This document shows, piece after piece, positions 37,901-45,068 of a stretch of 47,670 nt of DNA. Position 1 is the first letter of the stretch. Every line of letters starts with the position of its first letter. The notes under the pieces are model-generated. The model had not been told where the DNA came from, ran no database searches, and saw only the letters and a list, made by a program, of their open reading frames with translations. Made by a program: the position numbers and the translations under genes. Origin of the DNA: Desulfuromonadales bacterium. Its GTDB lineage: Bacteria > Desulfobacterota > Desulfuromonadia > Desulfuromonadales > BM103. The stretch lies in NCBI GenBank assembly GCA_023701265.1, contig JAMPXI010000005.1, forward strand, positions 1 through 47,670, written 5' to 3'.

Positions 37901-40900
37901 GGCCATAGGCGGCCGTCGGTCCATAATCAACGAAGCTGTTGCTGGCGATGTTGGTGTCCCAAGTCACAAAGGCGCGATTTCCCGACCAATAGTCACTGCT
38001 CTGGCCTGTTGTCGGTCCCGAGGTAATCGCCAGGGTGGCTGTTTCCCCATACCACGGGGTCACCTGATTCCAACGCTGGTTGGTTCCGGCCCCGGTATTT
38101 CCCTCGTGGCAGGCGTTGCTGCCCGGGATCCTGCCGCTCCCCCCGTCGCCGGAGCCGGAGGTGGCAGGGTAGGGGATCCCGCCTGTGCGTCCTTTGTGCG
38201 TGGGATCGAGGCAGTTGGTCACCATCAGGCGCGGCAGCGACGAGCCGATGTGCGGCGTGTGGCACTTCGAGCAGGAGTAGTTGTGCTTGAAGTTGCCGTT
38301 GGCGGTCTTCCATCCCTTGACCGCTTCGTGCACGCGGTCCTTGCTGTTCCAGGCATGAGTGGTCCCGGTAAGGCTGGTTTTGGGATGACAGTTGAGGCAC
38401 AGGCCGGCAAACTGGGTGTCGGTCTGGGTGATGCCGGCGACCAGGGTGTTCAGATCCCAGTAGTTGCCAAAGGTGTTCTGGTCGATATGCAGGAATTCCC
38501 CTACGGATAACCCGGTATTGTTGCTATCGGGGGCGACATCCTCCTTGTAGGGGGAGGTCAGCCAGGTCCCTTTCAGCAAGGGCACCCCGTACTGCTGGCT
38601 GGCGCCGAGGCTCGGGCTGACGCCGTGCGGGTCGTGGCACGGGGTGCATAGGCCGTTGATGCTGGCCATGGCGGGAGATTGCAGGGGCGATGACGCGCCG
38701 AAGTGCCCGCCTTTGTATGCTGGAATGGCCTTGTAGGGATAGCGCTGCTCCGCACCGGCGTTCCCCGGAGCAAGGTCGGGCGTATCGTAGTAGCCGAGGA
38801 TCGGTTGGGCGGCACCGAAGGTCGACTGATATCCCCAGGGCTTCGATTCCGAACTGGCGGCATTCAGATGGCAATCGAAGCAAAGACTGGCCCCGGCATT
38901 CCGGACGTTGCTCGTTCCCACGGTGCCGCCGGCGACCGGCTTGTACGTCGCCGTGTAGCCTCCCTTGCTGGCCTGAGTGTCCTTGAGCAGACCGCCGTTG
39001 ACCGTGGCGCTTGCGTAACTGGTGGTTTTGCCGGCCACATTCGAGCCGTGGGAATTGTGGCAGTCGTAGCAGGCGACGTTGACCGTCCCTATCCGGGTAT
39101 TCGACCAGGTTTCTCCCAGATCCCAGCCGCCCTGATTAGCCGTCGCATTGCCGTGGGCCGAGTAGGCTTTGCTTTGGGCGTTCTTTGGCGTGACGTTGGC
39201 GCCGCCGTATTTCCCCCACGGCGTGGTGCCGGCCTGGCTGTAGCGTCTGGCGACGCTGGTGCCGTCCCAGGCATACTGTTTCGGGGTCTTGCCGTCACCG
39301 AACGGCGTGGCGGCATCGTTTGCATCGCTGTGGCAGCCAAGGCAGTGACTGTTGAGCTTGGTAATCTCGCCGCGGCTGCCGTCGGTCTTGTATTGGATGG
39401 CGGTTGCCCCACCGGTGTAGCTGGTCGGACGCGCAGCTGTTCCATAGACCACCAGGTCGATCAGGGCGGCCGAGGTGCCGCCGTGATAGGTCTGGTTGAC
39501 CGTGCCGTCACCGTTCGCCTCCCAGTGGCATTGATAGCAGTGCTGACCGGTCAGGCTCGTCCCCTGGACGTGGTGGGAGTTGCCGGCAAACTGGCCGGTG
39601 ATGGCCGCCCGGTTTCCCTGGACAACAGTATGGCAGCCGCCGCAGACCTCAGTCACACCCCACACCGGGGCGGCCGCGCCGTGGCAGTTGACGTTGGCGC
39701 AGGTGCCGTAGCCGTCTCCGGGGCCGGGGGTGCCGGAATAGGCGGCGCTGGCGCCGTACTTGGTCGGCGGGAACTTGACGTCGATCTGGTGGTTGACGTG
39801 CAGACTGCCCTGGTTGTGGCATAGCGAAGCACAGCCGGCCAGGTCGTCGGAGCCGGCGTAATTGTGACAGGCCCCGCAACGACTCGGTCCGTTGCTCCCG
39901 CCGCCCACCGCGGTGGTCAGGTAGGTCAAGTGCTTGGGATGGCTCCCCGAACTGATCTCGGTGAAACTCATCCCTCGTCCGGCCCAGAACGAATGACCCT
40001 GGTCGGCGTAATGGCAGGAGCCGCAGTTTCCTTCGAGCCGGGTTCCCCAGGTCGGGGTCTTGTATTCTCCGGCCTGGCCGGTCAGGGCTCCGCCCGTGCT
40101 GGTCTGAACAATGCTGTGACAATAAAGGTTGGAGCACTGGCCATAGATGCCGGGAACCGGGGCTGCTGCGCCGCTCATCCCCCCTTTGTACCGGGCTCCG
40201 GCCAGCCAGGGGCGCACCGTGGTATCGAAGGACCACTCGGTCTTGCCGTCGACATGGGCGGCGGCAGCGTTGTTGTGGCAGGTGAAACACGCCAGGTTGC
40301 GGCCGTAAATATAATTATTGAATGGCGATTCCGTATTGGGCGCATACCACCAGGTGTCGTTCATGACATGGGTCCGGTGACTGCCCGATTGCGGCGGGCT
40401 GGTGGACGTCGCGCCGTGGCATTTGCCGCAGGTGCCGGTGCTGGCATCGTTCCAGACCGGCGTCGTGTCGGTCCCGCCGTTGCTTGCCATGGTCCCGCCG
40501 TGGCAGTAGATGTTCACGCACGTCCTGGTGCCGTCGCGGCTCACCGTGGTGGTGGCCTGGCTGGTGTCGTAGGCGACCGCGGCCTGGCCGTTGTAGGTGC
40601 CCCCGACATACGCCCCGTTGAACAGGGAGAAGCCAAGGGTTACCGTCTGCGGCGCGATGCTGATGTGTTTGGCGCCGCTGCCGACGCTGTTGAGATGGCA
40701 GGTGCTGCACGGGTATGGCTTACCCACCGAATGCGCGTTGTGGGCCCCGGCCATCGACGATCCGGTTGTCCCTGGCATGTTGACCAGGCCGTTCGGGCCA
40801 CCTAGAGTGGCAGTGCCGGGCGGCACGCCGTGGCAGGTCGTGCAGCCTGCGACGAAGGTGCCGTCTCCCTGCGAGTGCAAGTGGCATTCGGTGCAGATCG

Positions 40901-42038
40901 CCGCGGCCACGTGATACCTGCCGGCGCCATCACCGATCGTCCTGGCGTCGCCATGACACTTTTCGCAATATCCGGCAGCCACCCCATCCATCTGATCGTT
41001 CCAGTAAGTGAACTTCTGGTTTGCGTCCAGTACGCCGGCGGAGCTGTAATCGAGTCCGCTCACCGCGCCATAGGTGGTGGTCGTGGCGTTCTTGCGCAGC
41101 ATGTAGTAGTTGGGTGCCACCGGGTCATAGGAGTGCCCGCTGTGGCAGACCATGCAGCCGGCTTTTTCTCCGGATGCGTCGCCGTGTGCCTGATAGGTAT
41201 GGCAGGTTCGACAGAGTGCCGATTTGTCGGCGCGCCCGGCACCATCCACGCGCAGCAGCTTGCCGTCGCCGCCGCCCGAGGACAGGGTGGCAAAATTTTC
41301 CGGAATATCCGCCGTGATTGCGTTGGAATCGGCGAAGTGCGTCTGGTGGCAGCTGCCGCAGAGAAGCTTGCCGCCGAACAGACTGATCCGGCCATCGGTG
41401 CCGAGATCGCCGTCATCCTCCGGCGGGGCCGCCGCATACCTGCCGGGGTGGGCTGCCGCCGCGGCGGTATAGTCGATGTTGACCGGATGGGTCACGTTGG
41501 TCATGCCGGACCCCTGATTCCAGGTGACGTGGCACGCCAGGCACATCTGCTGGGCAGAGCCCGGGCCGGTGACCAGGAGTTGGGGGTTGGTGCGGTCGGC
41601 ATGCGGATTGTGGCAGCGGGAACAGGTGACTTTCCCCTGGGACGACCCGAAACGGCTGTAGAATTGCGGGTGAAGCGTGCGGGACGGCGCCACTGCGCCG
41701 GCGCGGGGCTGCGCATCGGGAGCGCCCCAGTTGTGCGAGGTCTGCCCGCTGCCGGCAAGCGCGCCGGGGTTGTAGCCCATGGCATTGCTCGCATCGATAT
41801 TGTTGAAGGCGGAATTGGTCGAACCGGTCGTGCCGTCACCCAACGCCATGTTCAGCGTGTCGTCATGGCAGGAGAGGCAGACGTTGCCGCCGCCGAGCTG
41901 TTCAACCGACAGGCTCGGAATATGGCAGTTCTTGCAGTCGAAGGTGTGAACAGCGGTTTCTGCCGTGATGGTGTCGGGAATCAGGTATGCCAGAAGTGCG
42001 AAAAGAAGTGCGACGAATAAAACCCGTGTTGTTGCCAT
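34914..42038 (-). CDS. 2374-aa multiheme c-type cytochrome fused to FN3-like repeats and an FG-GAP-associated C-terminal domain
   Basis: A signal peptide (VLFVALLFALLAYLIPDTITA) is followed by a heme region to about residue 1330. It holds 23 CX2CH, 3 CX4CH (CVNIYCH, CSNLYCH, CANVNCH) and 1 CX3CH (CASLCH) sites. An FN3-like segment (about 1334-1430) and five further FN3-like domains (to about 1960) follow. Four of these five begin with a CX3C pair before a beta strand (CPTACSLTFSW, CTGSCSVDLSW, CTGSCLVNLAW, CPGGCSIALSW). The last ~400 residues (CPLVFGWTGDSY, ESLPEITYLDTATLLAVDAP, VEPLPFHGMSSFPYP) resemble the C-terminal domain that follows FG-GAP/ASPIC-UnbV repeats. ATG 42038 is chosen over GTG 42044 because AGGAGG lies 5 nt upstream. 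It has its own -24/-12 promoter. A cell-surface electron-transfer role is inferred. Confidence 0.92.
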   Translation of the reverse strand: MATTRVLFVALLFALLAYLIPDTITAETAVHTFDCKNCHIPSLSVEQLGGGNVCLSCHDDTLNMALGDGTTGSTNSAFNNIDASNAMGYNPGALAGSGQTSHNWGAPDAQPRAGAVAPSRTLHPQFYSRFGSSQGKVTCSRCHNPHADRTNPQLLVTGPGSAQQMCLACHVTWNQGSGMTNVTHPVNIDYTAAAAAHPGRYAAAPPEDDGDLGTDGRISLFGGKLLCGSCHQTHFADSNAITADIPENFATLSSGGGDGKLLRVDGAGRADKSALCRTCHTYQAHGDASGEKAGCMVCHSGHSYDPVAPNYYMLRKNATTTTYGAVSGLDYSSAGVLDANQKFTYWNDQMDGVAAGYCEKCHGDARTIGDGAGRYHVAAAICTECHLHSQGDGTFVAGCTTCHGVPPGTATLGGPNGLVNMPGTTGSSMAGAHNAHSVGKPYPCSTCHLNSVGSGAKHISIAPQTVTLGFSLFNGAYVGGTYNGQAAVAYDTSQATTTVSRDGTRTCVNIYCHGGTMASNGGTDTTPVWNDASTGTCGKCHGATSTSPPQSGSHRTHVMNDTWWYAPNTESPFNNYIYGRNLACFTCHNNAAAAHVDGKTEWSFDTTVRPWLAGARYKGGMSGAAAPVPGIYGQCSNLYCHSIVQTSTGGALTGQAGEYKTPTWGTRLEGNCGSCHYADQGHSFWAGRGMSFTEISSGSHPKHLTYLTTAVGGGSNGPSRCGACHNYAGSDDLAGCASLCHNQGSLHVNHQIDVKFPPTKYGASAAYSGTPGPGDGYGTCANVNCHGAAAPVWGVTEVCGGCHTVVQGNRAAITGQFAGNSHHVQGTSLTGQHCYQCHWEANGDGTVNQTYHGGTSAALIDLVVYGTAARPTSYTGGATAIQYKTDGSRGEITKLNSHCLGCHSDANDAATPFGDGKTPKQYAWDGTSVARRYSQAGTTPWGKYGGANVTPKNAQSKAYSAHGNATANQGGWDLGETWSNTRIGTVNVACYDCHNSHGSNVAGKTTSYASATVNGGLLKDTQASKGGYTATYKPVAGGTVGTSNVRNAGASLCFDCHLNAASSESKPWGYQSTFGAAQPILGYYDTPDLAPGNAGAEQRYPYKAIPAYKGGHFGASSPLQSPAMASINGLCTPCHDPHGVSPSLGASQQYGVPLLKGTWLTSPYKEDVAPDSNNTGLSVGEFLHIDQNTFGNYWDLNTLVAGITQTDTQFAGLCLNCHPKTSLTGTTHAWNSKDRVHEAVKGWKTANGNFKHNYSCSKCHTPHIGSSLPRLMVTNCLDPTHKGRTGGIPYPATSGSGDGGSGRIPGSNACHEGNTGAGTNQRWNQVTPWYGETATLAITSGPTTGQSSDYWSGNRAFVTWDTNIASNSFVDYGPTAAYGLTATDGTWVNTHNVGVSVGSWPTGLPNHSTFNYRVRSTSVKGQQVASGDRTAYLNLPPNPVSSVISPSPYSSPACPTACSLTFSWNPTTDPDGGPIQYLVEVDNDSSYGSIDATSGWISATSVTLGPLASNTYWYWRVKARDTNHPEVVSTSYPYYWFRTAQPTPTTPTNLSTPANPTCTGSCSVDLSWTASSNGGPGPFQYYVQIDDDPAFATPNATLAWVSGTVTGSTVTVPSGTLATAKTWYWRVKARDANATTPESAYSSRASFLIYEASTTPGVPTPKDEANLYCTGSCLVNLAWFPGVNNPNYGAVEYELQIDDDPGFGSVDANAPWTIATDANVTLNVSLPTVDKTWYFRVRSRYQAHTAVPSDWSPAKSFHLIYPTPSKPSGLAAPADTVCPGGCSIALSWSPSTSYGGGPFDYQVEVDTVTAFNSINKKVLTWNPATTASVAFGVADVGKTWYWRVQARDISNVAALSSWSNTASFRTLTVSPPAAPTIISHGSFDSGCADTPVTVSWNPVTSPDGDSVQYYVHTDSFGDSGWLPAGTTSWSFTMYAGWGVTWQVMARDAVHQDASSTWSAAEYFYDVGSGCWTSSCPLVFGWTGDSYSYMTDLAGPILALRPTAADRAVTQYHPELAAVNGLVPGSDGQFHVKIRESLPEITYLDTATLLAVDAPEGYEVHTSWGEATYVYGYVNPFKIYTAKDALAPVSAYDRNGNDALAAMLSVDNTPAHLEPFDAGFYYTVDFGPVEHPEFAKLLIDGWTLFGSESLPATQLVAPAIHVVDQTGNWVKVKSFGTPTGDLKTMVVDLANVFLSNDHRIRIYTGMRPKSRWLIDRIRLDQSAPVDVNVLELPAMTADLQFAGNAIHAMSNLSSRIVATDATLPVNPEYPSYGKFTRYGDVTPLLSSSDDKFVIMREGDKVDVSFPVPDQPQSGFARSFFVKSDLYYKSLRVTNTVEPLPFHGMSSFPYPATESYPEDADHQQYLQEYNTRTYSP

Positions 42039-42207
42039 TGCCACCTCCTGCTCCCCCCCGGGAAAAGGTGAAATCGCGTACAGGTTTAGTCAAAAAGCGA
42101 AACGCGACCTATGGGCCGGCCATGGAAGAAGAAGTCCATCAGCCATAAGCTTTGTTGGTCCGGCTCGCTGGTCAGAGCAAGAATTTTACGAGTCACCACG
42201 GTAAAGT

Positions 42208-42223
42208 TGCAATATTTGAGCCA
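42208..42223 (-). promoter_or_regulatory. Sigma-54 (-24/-12) promoter of the 2374-aa cytochrome gene
   Basis: Minus-strand TGGCTC-AAATA-TTGCA has exact -24/-12 spacing, the same hexamer and the same TTGCA as the promoter of the downstream cytochrome operon. Predicted start is about 42197, giving a leader of about 160 nt that can fold around AUGGA/UCCAU and UAUGG/CCAUA. Confidence 0.72.
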
Positions 42224-42263
42224 ACATTTTGAAATCACTAACAATTATATCTTTGGTAAGAAT

Positions 42264-42280
42264 TTTTTCATCATGAAAAA
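42264..42280. promoter_or_regulatory. Palindrome upstream of the -24/-12 promoter (candidate activator site)
   Basis: TTTTTCAT-C-ATGAAAAA is a perfect 8-bp inverted repeat centred about 75 bp upstream of the predicted cytochrome start, within reach of a bacterial enhancer-binding protein. The rest of the gap 42281-42503 holds a CCACC-C-GGTGG inverted repeat (42353-42363) but no credible gene. Confidence 0.35.
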
Positions 42281-42503
42281 TCAGCTCAACTACTCGGCAA
42301 TGGCAGGGTGGCCGTTACCGACGGGCTTTAACGACAGCACGTTCCTTTTGGCCCACCCGGTGGCACCGTTATTTCACTCATCCGGTAGTGATCGGGATTT
42401 CCTTGGCTATTCTTGCGTTTATGCGTGATTATATAGTGCTTGAGTCCCCTGGTTACGTGCAGGGCTTGCTCTAAACATTTAAAATGGTTAATTGTTTTCT
42501 GTT

Positions 42504-42512
42504 TGGTATGAT
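42504..42512 (+). promoter_or_regulatory. Extended -10 promoter of the radical SAM gene
   Basis: TGG-TATGAT is an extended -10 element with a poor -35 (TGGTTA at 17 bp). It lies 50 bp before the radical SAM start codon. Confidence 0.4.
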
Positions 42513-42561
42513 CCTGGCCATTGTTTGAAACCAATCATCTTCATGCGAAAACCATAGCTGA

Positions 42562-44289
42562 ATGTCCCATCGCCTGATCGACAAATACCGCCAGCGTCTC
42601 GCCGCCGAAACCGGCCTGGCTGCCAACCCCTGGGGGGGGCGGCTGAGCGTGGCGCTGGTCTATCCCAATACCTACCACCAGGGGATGAGCAACCTCGGGG
42701 TGCAGGCTGTCTACCAACTGCTCAACAGCCGCAGCGACACGCTTTGCGAGCGTTTTTTCCTGCCTGATCCCGAGGATCTCGCCGAACATCAGCGCACCGG
42801 TTTCCCGCTGGTCTCCCTCGAAACCCAGCGCCCGTTGGCTGACTTCGACCTGGTCGCCTTCTCCATCTCCTTCGAGAACGACTATCTCAATCTGCCGACC
42901 CTGTTTGAATTGGGGCAGTTGCCACTTTGGCAAGCGGCGCGTGATGCTCGCCAGCCGCTGGTGCTGTGCGGCGGAGTCTGCGCTTTTCTCAATCCCGAAC
43001 CCCTGGCTGAGATCATGGACCTGTTCGCCGTGGGGGAGGCCGAGGCACTGCTCACCCCTCTGCTTGACGCGATCCATCAGGCCGGCAGCCAGGAGCGGGC
43101 AAGTTTACTGGAGGATCTGGCTGCCCTGCCGGGAATCTATGTCCCGTCCCGGTACCGGGTCAATTATTTCGCTGACGGGGCCTTGCAGGCAATGACGCCT
43201 TTGCGGGGTGCGCCGGAGCGGGTCGAACGGCAGTGGCTGGCAGCGCTGGATGGTTTTCAGGCCCATACCTGCGTGGCCACCCCCGAAACTGAATTTGGCG
43301 GCATGCAGTTGGTCGAGGTGTCGCGCGGCTGTCCGCGCGCCTGTCGCTTCTGCGCCGCGGGGTTCATCTACCGGCCGTTTCGCGAGCATTCGCCGGAACA
43401 TCTGCAGCGGATGCTCTTCGCCGCCGAGGACGGCCCCGGCAGGGTCGGTCTGGTGGCGGCCGCGGTCAGCGACTACGGCGACCTTGCCAAGATCGGTGCC
43501 GCCATCCTCGATGCCGGTGGCGAAATATCGGTTTCCAGTGTGCGCATCGATGCCATTTCACCGCAGCAGATCGCGGTACTGGCACGCTCCGGGCACAAGA
43601 CCCTGGCACTGGCCCCTGAAGCTGGCAGTCAGCGCATGCGCGACGTGGTCAACAAGGGGATCGACCAGGCGCAAATCCTGGCTGCAGTCCGGATGATTGC
43701 TGACGGGGGCGTCCCGAACCTCAAGCTCTACTTCATGGTCGGGCTGCCGGGAGAGACAGATGAAGACGTGGCGGCCATCGGCGAGTTGACCGGAAAGATC
43801 AGGCAGGTCTGGGAAGAGGTCGGGCGGGCACGTGGCCGGCTCGGCCGTCTGGTCCTGTCGGTCAACCCGTTCGTCCCCAAACCGTGGACGCCGCTGCAGT
43901 GGGCGCCGATGGAGCCGGTAAGCCGGCTCGAAAAGAAGTATCGCCTGCTGCAGAAGATGATCAGACCGCTGGCCAATGTCGATCTGCAGTGCGAGTCGCT
44001 GCGCAGCGCCGAGTTGCAGGGGCTGTTGGCCCGGGGCGATCGCCGTTGCGGACAGCTCCTGCCGCTGCTCGCTGCCGGCAGGAGTCTCAAGGCGGCCTGC
44101 CGCGAGGTCGGCCTCGACGCGACTTTTTATCTCCACCGTGAACGTGGGGCGGACGAACTGTTCCCTTGGGAGATCATCGCCCAGGGGGTGCGGCGGGACT
44201 ATCTTCGGCGCGAGTACCAGGATGCCCTGACCGCAACGCCAGGAGCGGTCTGCAGCCCCGGCTGCCGCCGCTGCGGGATGGTCTGCTGA
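42562..44289 (+). CDS. B12-binding-domain radical SAM protein
   Basis: A 575-aa protein. Residues 1-200 resemble the B12-binding-like domain found before many radical SAM cores (LVYPNTYHQGMSNLGVQAVYQLLN, LVAFSISFENDYLNL, LCGGVCAFLNPEPL). The radical SAM core has the cluster motif CPRACRFC in VEVSRGCPRACRFCAAGF, with later LAPEAGSQRMRDVVNKGI and YFMVGLPGETDEDV blocks. The C-terminus ends in a Cys-rich CSPGCRRCGMVC that could hold an auxiliary Fe-S cluster. It resembles an uncharacterised radical SAM family (TIGR03960-like). The substrate is unknown. It has no strong ribosome site, but the start is well placed after an extended -10 promoter. Confidence 0.88.
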   Translation: MSHRLIDKYRQRLAAETGLAANPWGGRLSVALVYPNTYHQGMSNLGVQAVYQLLNSRSDTLCERFFLPDPEDLAEHQRTGFPLVSLETQRPLADFDLVAFSISFENDYLNLPTLFELGQLPLWQAARDARQPLVLCGGVCAFLNPEPLAEIMDLFAVGEAEALLTPLLDAIHQAGSQERASLLEDLAALPGIYVPSRYRVNYFADGALQAMTPLRGAPERVERQWLAALDGFQAHTCVATPETEFGGMQLVEVSRGCPRACRFCAAGFIYRPFREHSPEHLQRMLFAAEDGPGRVGLVAAAVSDYGDLAKIGAAILDAGGEISVSSVRIDAISPQQIAVLARSGHKTLALAPEAGSQRMRDVVNKGIDQAQILAAVRMIADGGVPNLKLYFMVGLPGETDEDVAAIGELTGKIRQVWEEVGRARGRLGRLVLSVNPFVPKPWTPLQWAPMEPVSRLEKKYRLLQKMIRPLANVDLQCESLRSAELQGLLARGDRRCGQLLPLLAAGRSLKAACREVGLDATFYLHRERGADELFPWEIIAQGVRRDYLRREYQDALTATPGAVCSPGCRRCGMVC

Positions 44290-44412
44290 TCTCTCGAAAA
44301 GATAACCGGATCTCTTGACAACCCCGGTCGCCGTGATTGACTAGAGCAAGGCCGTTACAGCGCGAAAAAGAGCGTCCCCGGTCGCTCAATCACCCCCCTT
44401 GGAGAAGATCTC

Positions 44413-44931
44413 ATGAGCCAGGAAAGACAAGGTGCCGTCACGTTCAAAGGAAATCCGATGACCCTGGTGGGACTGCCGGTCAAGCCCGGTGAGGCCGCCC
44501 CCGATTTCCGCGTGGTCGACAACACCCTCCAGCCGGTAACGCTGGCCAGCAGCGCCGGCAAGATCCGGTTGATCACCACGGTTCCGTCCCTCGATACCCC
44601 GGTTTGCGACACCATGACCCGTACCTTCAACCAGGATGCGGCGAAGCTGCCGGACAACGTGCTGGTCTACACCATCAGCCTCGATCTGCCGTTTGCCCAG
44701 AAGCGCTGGTGCGGCAATGCCGGCATCGACCGGGTGCAGACTCTCTCCGACTACCAGGAGCGCTCCTTTGCCCTCAATTACGGGCTGCTGATCAAGGAGC
44801 TGAAGCTGATGGCCCGCGCTGTGCTCGTCATCGATGTCAAGGATCGAGTCAGCTATCTGCAGCTTGTCCCGGAAGTGACCAACGAGCCGGACTATGCGGC
44901 GGCGCTGGCGGCGGTCAGAGCCCTGCTCTGA
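44413..44931 (+). CDS. tpx: Thiol peroxidase Tpx
   Basis: Tpx is an atypical two-cysteine peroxiredoxin that reduces peroxides with thioredoxin. The 172-aa product has FKGNPMTLVG, GEAAPDFRVVDN, the peroxidatic Cys65 in SLDTPVCDTMTRTF, the resolving Cys100 in KRWCGNAGI and the C-terminal LVPEVTNEPDY. GGAGAAG precedes the ATG. It is a single-gene unit with a terminator directly after it. A TTGACA 100 bp upstream hints at a promoter, but its -10 partner is weak. Confidence 0.97.
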   Translation: MSQERQGAVTFKGNPMTLVGLPVKPGEAAPDFRVVDNTLQPVTLASSAGKIRLITTVPSLDTPVCDTMTRTFNQDAAKLPDNVLVYTISLDLPFAQKRWCGNAGIDRVQTLSDYQERSFALNYGLLIKELKLMARAVLVIDVKDRVSYLQLVPEVTNEPDYAAALAAVRALL

Positions 44932-44957
44932 CGTTTTTCCGACAACAGCATCATTCG

Positions 44958-44990
44958 ACGGCCTGTCCCTTTTCGGGGCCGGCCGTTTTT
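44958..44990 (+). terminator. Intrinsic terminator after tpx
   Basis: ACGGCC-tgtCCC-tttt-cGGG-gcc-GGCCGT is followed by TTTTT, 26 nt after the tpx stop. Confidence 0.8.
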
Positions 44991-44991
44991 C

Positions 44992-45020
44992 TTGACAGTT
45001 GAATGATGTCCCTGATAAAA
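44992..45020 (+). promoter_or_regulatory. Predicted sigma-70 promoter of the diguanylate cyclase gene
   Basis: A perfect TTGACA (44992-44997), 17 bp, ATAAAA. The -35 begins 1 bp after the T-tract of the tpx terminator. Confidence 0.5.
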
Positions 45021-45068
45021 ATAACTGATTTCTAAGAGTCGTTTCATCCCCGCTCCGTCGAGGCCATC

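Noticed and set aside
40830-42020. 396-aa + strand ORF inside the 2374-aa cytochrome gene
   Set aside because: Val/Ala/Gly-rich reverse reading of heme-motif DNA; the minus-strand frame has a signal peptide and ordered CXXCH motifs.
42402-42417. TTGGCTATTCTTGCG on +, a sigma-54-like sequence before the radical SAM gene
   Set aside because: GG-to-GC distance is 2 bp shorter than required, so it cannot be a functional -24/-12 promoter.
42111-42428. 105-aa + strand ORF in the cytochrome/radical SAM gap
   Set aside because: No ribosome site, no family resemblance, and it spans the -24/-12 promoter and palindromes of the cytochrome gene.
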